Of a stretch of 34,733 nt of DNA, positions 16,657 to 25,002 are shown in pieces (position 1 is the stretch's first letter; the number at the start of each line of letters is the position of its first letter). A program made the translations under genes and the position numbers. Under the pieces are notes generated by a model. The model saw only the letters and a list, made by a program, of their open reading frames with translations, did no database searches and had not been told where the DNA came from. This DNA is from Streptomyces aurantiacus (GTDB lineage: Bacteria; Actinomycetota; Actinomycetes; Streptomycetales; Streptomycetaceae): positions 1-34,733 of the forward strand of contig NZ_LIPP01000210.1 of NCBI RefSeq assembly GCF_001418335.1. The letters run 5' to 3'.

Positions 16657-17121
16657 TCAGCCGGCGAGCAGCTTCTTGACCAGCGCGGCGACGCGCCCGC
16701 CCTCGGCCAGGCCGGCCACCTTCGGGTTCACGATCTTCATGACCTGGCCCATGGCGCGGGGACCCTCCGCGCCGGCCGCCTTCGCCTCTTCGACCGCCTG
16801 CGCGACGATCTGCTGGAGCTCGTCGTCGGAAAGCTGCTTGGGCAGGTACTCGGCGAGGATCTCGCCCTCCGCCTTCTCCCGTTCGGCCGACTCGGCGCGA
16901 CCGCCCTGCGCGAAGGCGTCGGCCGCCTCACGGCGCTTCTTCGCCTCCTTGGCGATCACCTTCTGCACCTCGTCGTCGGAGAGCTCGCGCTTCTGCGTAC
17001 CGGCGACCTCCTCCTTCTGGATCGCGGCGATGGTCAGCCGGAGCGTCGAGGAGCGGAGCTCGTCACGCCCCTTGATCGCGACGTTGAGGTCTTCCTGCAG
17101 CTTCGACTTGAGCGTGGTCAT
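16657..17121 (-). CDS. GatB/YqeY domain protein
   Basis: This 154-residue protein has the YqeY fold, the C-terminal helical domain shared with amidotransferase subunit GatB. Family features include LKSKLQEDLNVAIKGRDELR at the N-terminus, EKAEGEILAEYLPKQLSDDEL in the middle and GPRAMGQVMKIVNPKV near the C-terminus. The helical tail binds tRNA in GatB, but the role of the stand-alone form is not settled. The ATG at 17121 is preceded by GACAAT six bases upstream (17128-17133), suggesting a leaderless transcript. A much longer frame on this strand upstream of the ATG is only the shadow of the phosphoesterase gene. Confidence 0.92.
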   Translation of the reverse strand: MTTLKSKLQEDLNVAIKGRDELRSSTLRLTIAAIQKEEVAGTQKRELSDDEVQKVIAKEAKKRREAADAFAQGGRAESAEREKAEGEILAEYLPKQLSDDELQQIVAQAVEEAKAAGAEGPRAMGQVMKIVNPKVAGLAEGGRVAALVKKLLAG

Positions 17122-17256
17122 GGGGTGATTGTCGCAGGTGTGGTGCGACGGGCGCCCAATGATTTCGGGCGGGGTGTCCGTCCGCGGGTGTTCGGCCAGG
17201 AGTCCCATCGGACTCCCGTGGAGTTGAGAGTCATCGGGGTCTGACACGATGGACGT

Positions 17257-18192
17257 ATGCGCGCGCGATACGGAGTACCCCTGGGAATCGCGGCGGTTGG
17301 CGCCGCCGGTCTGCTCTACTCGGCGGGGTTCGAAGCCCGCTCGTTCCGGCTGCGCCGGGTGACGGTCCCGGTGCTGCCACCCGGAATGCGACCGCTGCGC
17401 GTGCTCCAGGTCTCCGACATCCACATGGTCAGCGGCCAGCGCAAGAAGCAGCGCTGGCTGCGCTCGCTGGCCGGACTGCGTCCCGACTTCGTCATCAACA
17501 CCGGGGACAACCTCTCCGACCCCGAGGGCGTACCGGAGGTCATGGACGCCCTCGGGCCCCTGATGGAGTTCCCCGGCGCGTACGTCTTCGGCTCGAACGA
17601 CTACTACGGGCCCACGCTCCGCAACCCCGCCCGCTACCTGTTCGAGAAGTCGCGGGGCCGGCACGGCCTCAACGGCAACGCGCCCGCCGTGGACGTGGTC
17701 CACAACCCGTGGGAGTCGTTGCGCGACGGGTTCGACTCGGCGGGCTGGCTGAACCTGACGAACGTCCGGGGCTCGTTGAAGATCGACGGCTTCGAGATCG
17801 AGCTGACCGGGCTCGACGACCCGCACGTCAAGCGCGACCGGTACGCGCGCGTGGCCGGCGGCCCGTCCGCCTCGGCCGACCTCTCGATGGGCATCGTGCA
17901 CGCGCCGTACCTGCGCGCGCTGGACCCCTTCACCGCGGACGGCTACCCGCTGATCCTGGCGGGCCACACGCACGGCGGCCAGCTGTGCATCCCCTTCTAC
18001 GGGGCCCTGGTCACCAACTGCGACCTGGACACGGACCGGGTGAAGGGCCTGTCCACGCACACGGAGGCGGAGTCGGGGCGGACGGCGTACCTGCACGTGT
18101 CGGCGGGCTGCGGCACGAGCAGGTACACGCCGGTGCGCTTCGCGTGCCCGCCGGAGGCGACACTGCTGACGCTCACGGCGGCCGCCGCTTAG
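17257..18192 (+). CDS. Metallophosphoesterase (membrane-anchored)
   Basis: This 311-residue calcineurin-like phosphoesterase has an N-terminal hydrophobic anchor (about 6-24). Metal motifs are SDIH (53-56), NTGDNL (81-86), GSNDYYG (112-118, the usual GNH[ED] motif with Ser replacing Gly and Asp replacing His), VHAPY and GHTHGGQ near the C-terminus. The S-N-D variant occurs in this YkuE-like subgroup. The substrate is unknown; a phospholipid-type diester is possible. The counterpart in M. tuberculosis is Rv3683, downstream of ponA2. It is divergent from the YqeY gene. CACGAT lies six bases before the ATG as a weak -10 candidate. Confidence 0.9.
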   Translation: MRARYGVPLGIAAVGAAGLLYSAGFEARSFRLRRVTVPVLPPGMRPLRVLQVSDIHMVSGQRKKQRWLRSLAGLRPDFVINTGDNLSDPEGVPEVMDALGPLMEFPGAYVFGSNDYYGPTLRNPARYLFEKSRGRHGLNGNAPAVDVVHNPWESLRDGFDSAGWLNLTNVRGSLKIDGFEIELTGLDDPHVKRDRYARVAGGPSASADLSMGIVHAPYLRALDPFTADGYPLILAGHTHGGQLCIPFYGALVTNCDLDTDRVKGLSTHTEAESGRTAYLHVSAGCGTSRYTPVRFACPPEATLLTLTAAAA

Positions 18193-18291
18193 CACCGCCG
18201 CAACGTCAGGACAGCAGGACAGCAGGACACTCATCCCTCGTCCGGTTCAACCCACCTCGCCCCTTTTGTGATGTCTCTTTAGCGTGAGGGC

Positions 18292-19110
18292 ATGAGCGCC
18301 CCCATACCTGCGGACATCCCGGACATACCCAAGATCCCCGGTATAGCCGCCAGCGCCGCCGCTGCCGCCGTCCCGATCGTTCCCGCGTACGCGGTGATCC
18401 CCCGCGTACGCCGCCCGAGGGTCGCCGCCTTCCGCCTCCTCGTCGCAGGGGCGGCAGCCGCGGGCGTGGCACTCGATCTGCTCCTGGGCAGCCCGGCACG
18501 CGTCCTGAGCTACTTCACGATCCAGAGCAGCATCCTGGTGGCCGTGGTGTTCACCTTCTCGGCCGGTCGCGCCTGGACGGCCCGGCATCCGCTGAGGCCG
18601 TCCGTCATGGCGTGCACGCTGCTGTACTCGGTCGGCACGGGCCTGGTCTACCACCTGCTCCTGGCCGACAACCCGAGCACCTTCTCCATGACGGCCGACA
18701 TGGCAGACGGCGCCGGGACGCTCACCGGCTGGCACGCGGTCACGAACCAACTGCTGCACACGGCGATCCCCGTCGCGGTGGCGCTGGACTGGCTCCTGCT
18801 GACCCGCCCAGGCCCACTGCGCCTGCACAGCGCGGCCGCCTGGATGATCCTGCCGGTCGCGTATCTGGCCCTCACCGTGGCCCGGGGCATCTTCCTGGCG
18901 CCGGCCACGCCGCCCCGCTACCCGTACCCCTTCCTCGACGTGTCCCAGCACGGCTTCGTCGAAGTCCTGGGCAACGCCACGATCCTCGCCCTCGCCTGCT
19001 ACGCCCTGGCGGTCCTGCTCGTCGCCCTGGACCACGTCAGGCCTGGCCCACGCCGCCCACGACCCCCGGAAAACCGGATTTCGTCTCCGGCCACCGGTGG
19101 GCTAAAGTAA
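18292..19110 (+). CDS. Pr6Pr-type multi-pass membrane protein
   Basis: This 272-residue integral membrane protein has about six to seven hydrophobic helices. It resembles the Pr6Pr/FAR-17a-AIG1-like family named for conserved Pro and Arg residues in six helices, with typical segments SYFTIQSSILVAVVF, TGWHAVTNQLLHTAIPVAVALDWLL and YPYPFLDVSQHGFVEVLGN. Related eukaryotic proteins hydrolyse fatty-acid esters, but no function is known for the bacterial ones. The first 35 residues are Ala/Pro/Ile-rich. TAGCGT (18280-18285) lies six bases before the ATG, while GAGGG offers an alternative ribosome-binding site. The stop is just upstream of tRNA-Pro. Confidence 0.82.
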   Translation: MSAPIPADIPDIPKIPGIAASAAAAAVPIVPAYAVIPRVRRPRVAAFRLLVAGAAAAGVALDLLLGSPARVLSYFTIQSSILVAVVFTFSAGRAWTARHPLRPSVMACTLLYSVGTGLVYHLLLADNPSTFSMTADMADGAGTLTGWHAVTNQLLHTAIPVAVALDWLLLTRPGPLRLHSAAAWMILPVAYLALTVARGIFLAPATPPRYPYPFLDVSQHGFVEVLGNATILALACYALAVLLVALDHVRPGPRRPRPPENRISSPATGGLK

Positions 19111-19161
19111 ACGATGTCGCCACGGCACACACCACGAGAGTGGCCTGCCGGGCAGCGACAT

Positions 19162-19235
19162 CGGGGTGTAGCGCAGCTTGGCAGCGCGCTTCGTTCGGGA
19201 CGAAGAGGTCGTGGGTTCAAATCCCGCCACCCCGA
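19162..19235 (+). tRNA. tRNA-Pro (anticodon CGG)
   Basis: A complete 74-nt cloverleaf is seen. The acceptor stem is CGGGGTG with CACCCCG and discriminator A; the D arm is GCGCAGCTTGGCAGCGC. The anticodon stem CTTCG/CGAAG encloses TTCGGGA (anticodon CGG), and the T loop is GTGGGTTCAAATCCCGC. The 3' CCA is not encoded. TAAAGT at 19103-19108 may be its -10 element. tRNA-Pro genes are established integration targets for actinomycete elements such as pSAM2, and foreign-looking DNA begins directly after this gene. Confidence 0.97.
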
Positions 19236-19255
19236 CATAGAAACACCAGGTCAGG

Positions 19256-19282
19256 GGCCTGATCCGCATAGCGGGTCGGGCC
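19256..19282 (+). terminator. Hairpin after tRNA-Pro
   Basis: GGCCTGATCCGC and GCGGGTCGGGCC pair over 12 bp, with two G-U wobbles, around a tight ATA turn. It lies 20 bp after the tRNA and is probably its terminator. Confidence 0.7.
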
Positions 19283-19747
19283 CTTGAGTGGTTTCTGGAG
19301 ATCGCTTGGGAGAAATCTGGGAGAAGATCTTGGTCCGGGTCTCCCAACGAGCAGCAGCCACACCCACCTGACCACCACATCCCCACACCCCTCTCATGTG
19401 CGCGTTCGTGAACTGGGCGCCATGCGCTAGAGAGTCGTGCTTCTGATTCGTCTCGGCAATCCGGCTGAACACCAGACGACCTCCCTGGACAACCGCCCGC
19501 CGCCTCGCGACGGTCTTGACCGGGCGCATCCAACGCCTCAGTTCCAGTCCGGCATCGGCGCATATTGTGCGGATACGCGCCTCCATGCGCCCTCGCATGC
19601 ACCCTGCTTGCGCCCCGCGCTCCCCTCCTACGGTCATGGAACAGCGAGGGCCGGAATGAAGTCCGACCCCGACGGGAGCAAGGTGCGGCAGATAGCCGCA
19701 CCGACCTGACGTCGGCCGGATCTGCCCGCCTTGGGGGATGGGGCGGT
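19283..19747. other. Non-coding junction between tRNA-Pro and the restriction-modification gene
   Basis: This 465-bp stretch has no gene I can support. It opens with a doubled TGGGAGAAATC/TGGGAGAAGATC (about 19307-19330) followed by GTCTCCC in inverted orientation, which could be part of a recombination site. The rest is of mixed composition with no convincing frame. No copy of the tRNA 3' end is found here. Confidence 0.5.
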
Positions 19748-22700
19748 ATGAGTGCCCGACGCAGGATCCATGACAGCTTCGAACAGGCAGTCCAGGCCGC
19801 TGTGTCCGCGTTTGGAGCGGAGGTCACGCCGAAGCTGAGAGGCAGCGGGTGGCAGGAGGACCAGCTCCGGGGACCGCTGGAGAACATGATCCGGTCTGTA
19901 TGCCGTGGCCTCGGTCTGGACGTCACCCTCATCGGCGAGGTACCGCTCGTCGACATGGGAGCCCGCCCTGACTATGCGGTTGAGGTCGGCGGCGCTCTCA
20001 TCGGTTACATCGAGCTCAAGAAGCCGGGCACCCAGGCCGACCCGTCCGTCTACACAGGCCGCAACGCCGGGCAGTGGGCGAAACTACGGCTGCTCAACAA
20101 CGTACTGCTCTGTGACGGCAACGAGTTTTCTGTCCACCAGCAGGGCCAACAGGTTGGAGAAGTGGCCTACCTGCGCGGCTCGGTCCTCACCTCCGGCGCC
20201 CGGCTTGCTCCCGCCGACGGGGCGCTTGCGCGGGTGTTGTACGACTTCCTGACCTGGGAGCCGCAGACGCCCCGCACCACGAGCCAGCTCATCCGAGCAG
20301 TCGCAGGACTGTGCCAACTGCTGTCGGAAGAGGTCGGTGAGGCGATCGCGCAGGAAAAGAGCCGACGCCGTCTGCCAGCCTTTACAAAGCTGGCCAAGGA
20401 CTGGCGCCACTTGCTGTTCCCGGAGGCGACCGACGCCGAATTCATCGAACAGTACGGTCAAGCCGTCGTGTTCGCGCTTCTGCTCGCTCGGGTGGAGGAG
20501 ATCACCTTCGAGGGCGAGACCATGCACAGTATCGCCGCAAAGCTGGGCAAGAAGCACTCGCTTATGGGCCAGGCGCTGGATGTCCTCGCCGGAGACTCGG
20601 TCGCGGGACTCTCCACCACGCTCAACACACTGCTCCGTGTCATCGGGGCGGTCAGATGGGACGTGCTGGACGACGGAACAGGCGATGCCTACTTCCTGCT
20701 CTACGAACACTTCCTTCAGATTTACGACCCTGAGCTGCGGATACGTACAGGCTCGTACTACACACCACATGGCGTCGTCTCGGCCATGGCCCGGCTGGTC
20801 GAGGACGTCCTGAGGCGGGAGGGCTTCCATATTCCTTCCGGCTTCGCCTCCCCTGATGTGGTCCTTGTCGATCCGGCCATGGGCACCGGCACCTTCCTGC
20901 TGTCGGCACTGGAGCTCGCTGCCGAGACCATCGCTGAAGAAGAGGGACCAGGCGCGGTGGGCCCCCGCCTGCGAGAGATGGTGGGGCGTCGACTGGTCGG
21001 TTTCGAGATGCAGGTCGGCCCGTTCGCCGTCGCAGAACTGCGCATGCACGCCATGCTCAAGAAGTACGGGTCCGCGGCCCCCGCCCAGGGACTCAGGCTG
21101 TTGGTGGCCGATGCCCTGGACAGCCCGACAGCTGAGTTCAACTGGATCCCCCACACCTACCGAGCACTCGCAGAATCCCGCCGCCAGGCCAACCAGGTAA
21201 AGAGAGACGAGCGTGTCATGGTCGTCATGGGCAACCCGCCCCACGACGCCGTGAAACGAGGTGCGGGCAAGTGGGTGGAGCGAGGGGAACCCGAGGCGGA
21301 CATCCCTGCCCCGCTGGGGGCCTTCCGGCAACCCGGTAACGGCAGGTACGAGTCGAAGATCGCCAACCTCTACGTCTACTTCTGGCGTTGGGCTACCTGG
21401 AAGGTCTTCGACGCACACGACGACGTACCTTTCGGCGTGGTCGCGCTGATCACGCCTAAGGCATGGCTCAAAGGGCGGGCGTTCGACGGAATGCGGCGCT
21501 ATCTGCGTGAAACGGCCGACGAGGGCTGGATCATCGACCTGTCGCCGGAGGGCCACCGAGCTGATGTCGCGACCCGCATATTCCCCGAGGTCGCGCAGGA
21601 GCTGTGCATCGCGATCTTCGTACGATGGCGGAACAGCCCCAGGCCGCGGACAGAGCAGCAGACCGCAAAGGTAAGGCACCTCAAGGTCGCCGGGCGCCGC
21701 GACGAGAAGATCGAACGTCTGGCGGCCCTCAGGCTCGACGACTCCGAATGGCGCGGGTGCGCCACAGGCAAGACGGACCCTTTCCTGCCGCCCGGCAGCG
21801 ACCTGTGGGAGTCGTGCCCGCAGCTGAGAGATCTGATGCCGTGGTCGTCACGTGGCGTCACGCCTGGGCGGATGTGGGTCTATGCACCGGATGAGGAGAC
21901 GCTTCAGAGGCGATGGCAGCGCTTGCTCGCTGCGGATACCGAGCGACGCGCCGAGATGCTCGGACACTCTGGTGAGCGAACGCCTGCGGACAATGTTCCG
22001 CCCTTGCCAGGGGTCGCATCTCACGAACGGATACCACTCGCGGCCGAACACAGGACAAGCCCTCAAACGGTACGCATCGGATTCCGATCATTCGACCGGC
22101 AATATGTACTGCCGGACAGCCGATTGATGGAGCGAGGCAGGGCGGACCTTTGGCGAGTCCGCAGCGACCGCCAGATCTACACCATCGAGCAGAACGCCCA
22201 CCCGGTGGTCAACGGGCCAGCGCTAGTCTTCAGCGCCCTCATTCCCGACATGGACTATTTCAACAACCGCAGCGGTTGCGCCCGTCCTCTCTACCGCAAC
22301 GCCGCCGGCACGCTGCCCAACGTCACGCCCGGTCTACTCCCCCTGCTCGCCAGGCGGTTCGGAGTACCGGTCGTCGCTGAAGACCTCCTGGCCTACATTG
22401 CCGCACTCGCGTCCCATCCGGAGTACACGGCCCGATTCCAGGAAGACCTCGAAGTTCCTGGCCCGCGCATACCCCTCACCGCTGACCTCTGTCTGTGGGA
22501 GCAGGCGGTTGCCATCGGCCAGCGGGTCCTGTGGCTGCACACCTACGGCGAGCGGTATGCCGACGAGACAGCCGGGAGGCCGTACGGCAGGGTATTGCTG
22601 CCACGCGACCGCCCCCGATGCGTCGCGGAGATTCCGGACGATACGGAAGCCATGCCGGAGAAGTTGGCGTACGACCCCGTGACACAGGACCTGTGGGTCG

Positions 22701-23068
22701 GCAGTGGACGGATCAGTCCGGTGCCTCTCGCGGTCCGGGAGTACGAAGTGTCCGGGATGAACGTTCTCGACAAGTGGTTCGGCTACCGCCGAAGGAACCC
22801 CGCCGGCAAGCGACGCCTCGAACTGGACCATGAGTTCGCTCGGCGCTGGCTTCCCTCATGGACCACGGAACTGCTGGAGCTGCTGAACGTCCTCGGCCTG
22901 CTCGTGCAGGGGGAGCCGGCACAGGCCGACCTCTTCAATGAGGTGTGCGCGGGCCAACTGATCACGGTGGCAGATCTGACCACGGCGGGCGTCCTTCCCG
23001 TGCCCACAGAGGCGACCAAGGCGCTGAAGGCGACATCGGACGCGGGCGACGCACTATTCGACCTGTGA
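19748..23068 (+). CDS. Nuclease-methyltransferase fusion, Type IIG/ISP-like restriction-modification enzyme
   Basis: This 1106-residue single-chain restriction-modification enzyme has an N-terminal PD-(D/E)xK-type nuclease: Asp75 (RPDYAV) and E89-L-K91 (YIELKKPG). A helical connector follows (about 160-330). The N6-adenine methyltransferase core shows motif X YYTP (337-340), motif I DPAMGTGTF (375-383) and motif IV NPPH (496-499). The C-terminal 550 residues should hold the target-recognition domain. I see no Walker A or SF2 helicase motifs between nuclease and methyltransferase, so it looks closer to Type IIG than to helicase-containing Type ISP enzymes such as LlaGI. The ATG at 19748 follows GGGGGATGGGG; the longer frame upstream is noncoding-like. 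Codon use is less G/C-biased than in the left half, suggesting transfer. Confidence 0.85.
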   Translation: MSARRRIHDSFEQAVQAAVSAFGAEVTPKLRGSGWQEDQLRGPLENMIRSVCRGLGLDVTLIGEVPLVDMGARPDYAVEVGGALIGYIELKKPGTQADPSVYTGRNAGQWAKLRLLNNVLLCDGNEFSVHQQGQQVGEVAYLRGSVLTSGARLAPADGALARVLYDFLTWEPQTPRTTSQLIRAVAGLCQLLSEEVGEAIAQEKSRRRLPAFTKLAKDWRHLLFPEATDAEFIEQYGQAVVFALLLARVEEITFEGETMHSIAAKLGKKHSLMGQALDVLAGDSVAGLSTTLNTLLRVIGAVRWDVLDDGTGDAYFLLYEHFLQIYDPELRIRTGSYYTPHGVVSAMARLVEDVLRREGFHIPSGFASPDVVLVDPAMGTGTFLLSALELAAETIAEEEGPGAVGPRLREMVGRRLVGFEMQVGPFAVAELRMHAMLKKYGSAAPAQGLRLLVADALDSPTAEFNWIPHTYRALAESRRQANQVKRDERVMVVMGNPPHDAVKRGAGKWVERGEPEADIPAPLGAFRQPGNGRYESKIANLYVYFWRWATWKVFDAHDDVPFGVVALITPKAWLKGRAFDGMRRYLRETADEGWIIDLSPEGHRADVATRIFPEVAQELCIAIFVRWRNSPRPRTEQQTAKVRHLKVAGRRDEKIERLAALRLDDSEWRGCATGKTDPFLPPGSDLWESCPQLRDLMPWSSRGVTPGRMWVYAPDEETLQRRWQRLLAADTERRAEMLGHSGERTPADNVPPLPGVASHERIPLAAEHRTSPQTVRIGFRSFDRQYVLPDSRLMERGRADLWRVRSDRQIYTIEQNAHPVVNGPALVFSALIPDMDYFNNRSGCARPLYRNAAGTLPNVTPGLLPLLARRFGVPVVAEDLLAYIAALASHPEYTARFQEDLEVPGPRIPLTADLCLWEQAVAIGQRVLWLHTYGERYADETAGRPYGRVLLPRDRPRCVAEIPDDTEAMPEKLAYDPVTQDLWVGSGRISPVPLAVREYEVSGMNVLDKWFGYRRRNPAGKRRLELDHEFARRWLPSWTTELLELLNVLGLLVQGEPAQADLFNEVCAGQLITVADLTTAGVLPVPTEATKALKATSDAGDALFDL

Positions 23069-23152
23069 GCAAAACAGCAGCCCGTTTCTACTGTCGGGCC
23101 CGTCGCTCCGGCAGAACCAGCCTGCGTAAGGAGCCTCAGGAAGCGGGACAAC

Positions 23153-24295
23153 TCACTGCGCCGCACCCTCTGGCTCATCAGCCGCGGACGGGTGGACGTA
23201 CCTTCCCTCGTTGAACGGAGTGAACCACGCCTTGAACGCCATCGGCGCGACACCAAGAGCCGCTCCGACGGCGCTCTCGTCGATGCCGTCCATGGAGTCG
23301 TCATAGAGCCACTCGTGGTCCATGTCCTCGTAGACGTTGTCGGCGAACGAGTCGAGCGCGGCCGAGACACCGTCGTCGAGCAGCCCGAAAGTCTCCAGGC
23401 TCACGTTCGTCTCGTTCAACAACAGCTTCAGCGCGAGCTCCTCGGCGACGCAGCTCAGCTGCTGGAAGCTGCCATCCGTGAAGCGGGTGGTCATGGCGAT
23501 CACCGTCACAAGGAAGCGGCGGGCGAAACGGGCGTCGTACTGGAGGGCGTACCGCTCGGGAAGATCCTCGAAGTGCCACAGGGGACCGTCGCATTCCGCA
23601 GCGGTGGTGTCCTCCTCCGTCAGAGTCTGCACGTCTTGGAACAGCTCGTCCACCAGGATGTCCGTCGCGTACACCAAGGCACCGGCAGCGAGTTTGGCGT
23701 CCTCCGGCGAGACAGCGAACTCGGTGTCGCCGTCTTCCTCCTCGTCGTCTTCGTCGTCCAGGACGCCGAACATCACGGGCGAGAAGGAACGTAGTTCATC
23801 TGCCAGTGCCAGCATCTGACCGCGTACCGCCTCAGCTTTCGCCTCGGCGTCGTAGCCCTCGCTGTCGTCCTCGGCCGTGGGGCGCTCGGTATGCCGAGCC
23901 TTACGGTCTGCCACATCATCGGGCGGGGCATCGGGACCGTCGGCGGCGGCGAGACTCTCCTGGGCGAGCTCCGGGTGCAGTTCGACCTCACATCGCTCGA
24001 TCTGCCACTCAGCCAACAGCTCGGACCGTTCCAGCAGTTCACTCACGACCGAGCGCACGGCCTCCTCGGCGAACTCCAGAGCCGGAGCATCCACGAAAAC
24101 TTTCAGAAGCGCTCCGCCCGGGTAGACGGCCACGATGCTGTCGAGGAGATCGACTTCCATGCCGTCGGGTCCCTCGATAGCCCCGACCGAGTCGAATCCG
24201 TCCTCGATGAGCGCCACGGCGCCAGTGCGCTGAAGTGGATCCATCTCCGGAGTGCCCCCCGGGATGTGGGCGTCCACAGTCACTACGTATGTCAC
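23153..24295 (-). CDS. Acidic protein of unknown function
   Basis: This is a 380-residue protein I do not recognise. The N-terminal 110 residues look like an alpha/beta domain (TYVVTVDAHIPGG; VDLLDSIVAVYPGGALLKVF). A charged linker follows, about 120-185, then a strongly acidic loop DDEDDEEEDGD. The C-terminal 150 residues are helical and rich in Asp/Glu (FADNVYEDMDHEWLYDDS). There are no membrane segments. I prefer the GTG at 24295, with AGGATC upstream; an in-frame TTG at 24346 would add 17 residues. It converges on the restriction-modification gene with an 84-bp gap. High acidity could mean DNA mimicry or simply solubility; neither is shown. Confidence 0.75.
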   Translation of the reverse strand: MTYVVTVDAHIPGGTPEMDPLQRTGAVALIEDGFDSVGAIEGPDGMEVDLLDSIVAVYPGGALLKVFVDAPALEFAEEAVRSVVSELLERSELLAEWQIERCEVELHPELAQESLAAADGPDAPPDDVADRKARHTERPTAEDDSEGYDAEAKAEAVRGQMLALADELRSFSPVMFGVLDDEDDEEEDGDTEFAVSPEDAKLAAGALVYATDILVDELFQDVQTLTEEDTTAAECDGPLWHFEDLPERYALQYDARFARRFLVTVIAMTTRFTDGSFQQLSCVAEELALKLLLNETNVSLETFGLLDDGVSAALDSFADNVYEDMDHEWLYDDSMDGIDESAVGAALGVAPMAFKAWFTPFNEGRYVHPSAADEPEGAAQ

Positions 24296-24762
24296 GGGTC
24301 TGATCCTGGCAGGGATATGCCGCACGACGGGGAGGAATTCGCTCAATCACGAGTACTACGCATTGAGGCAGGCAGTCGGCCCAGCTGATGTCGGCAACAA
24401 AGCCGACGTACAGGCCGTACTCCGACTTCGCCTCCCGCGACGATCGAAAACACAGATCACCGCTTACACCGTCCGCTACAAACGAACGGCCCGCGCCTAC
24501 AGGTGGCGCCATGGCGCCGACGCCGAACACGCCCGCTACCTCGAACGCCACACTCAACACCCGTGCCGCCCCGACGCCTTCGACCGAGCCGTATGACTCT
24601 CACCCACCGTCACAGGCAACCGGCAAAGAACCTGCGACGCGCTGCGCCAGCCCCTGCGGCTCAGGCGGTCCCATAAGCTGAGCGTGTCGCCGTTGCCGTC
24701 AATGTCGCCATAGTGCGGACACCACACACTAAGTGACGCTATGTTGCACACGCGCAAGCACC
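24296..24762. other. Intergenic region before the HTH/glycine-zipper cassette
   Basis: About 450 bp lie between divergent genes. Short frames exist on both strands but none has a ribosome-binding site or family resemblance. It contains the left copy of a 38-bp repeat (24619-24656). Close to the downstream gene, TAGTG...CACTA (about 24711-24731) are inverted half-sites that could serve the downstream HTH protein. Confidence 0.4.
24619..24656 (+). repeat. 38-bp imperfect direct repeat, left copy
   Basis: It matches 26406-26443 at 32 of 38 positions, with a central 17-bp identity AACCTGCGACGCGCTGC. Five of the six mismatches are transitions. The two copies are in the same orientation and bracket exactly the 71-residue ORF and the HTH/glycine-zipper gene, so they may mark cassette ends or duplicated recombination sites. 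Confidence 0.75.
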
Positions 24763-24786
24763 ATGAGCGACGAAAGGTCCACTGCC

Positions 24787-25002
24787 ATGTCTCGCCTCAA
24801 CCTCGACCACCTGGCCCTCGCTGCCGCCCGGATCCACGCCGCCGACGAAGTCCGTCGTGACCCGGCCGTTGTCAAGGCGGCCAAGCGGTTCGCGGAGGAC
24901 AGCGCCCAGGCTCTCCGCTCCGGTGGTGCGCTAGCACGTGAGGCTCAGTCCTCCTGGCGTCGCCACAGCCCGCTGGCCAAAGGGACCGGAACCGATGAAT
25001 GA
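24787..25002 (+). CDS. Small protein (71 aa) preceding the HTH/glycine-zipper gene
   Basis: A 71-residue helical protein begins MSRLNLDHLALAAARIHAAD and is rich in Ala, Arg and acidic residues. The ATG at 24787 has GAAAGG about 12 bases upstream; an in-frame ATG at 24763 is possible. The last codons overlap the start of the next gene by eight bases, so the two are translationally coupled. I do not recognise a family. The size and coupling are those of an antitoxin, immunity or regulator partner, which is inference only. Confidence 0.65.
   Translation: MSRLNLDHLALAAARIHAADEVRRDPAVVKAAKRFAEDSAQALRSGGALAREAQSSWRRHSPLAKGTGTDE

Noticed and set aside
16657..18234. A 525-codon minus-strand frame including the YqeY protein
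   Set aside because: The upstream 371 codons are the antisense shadow of the metallophosphoesterase gene; YqeY begins at the ATG at 17121 with its own -10 element.
19565..19747. N-terminal extension of the restriction-modification gene
   Set aside because: It has no ribosome-binding site and a composition unlike the domain; a G-rich site precedes the ATG at 19748.
24388..24681. Small plus-strand frame in the region before the HTH cassette
   Set aside because: It has no ribosome-binding site and low-complexity Thr/Pro/Ser translation typical of chance frames; it also crosses the 38-bp repeat.
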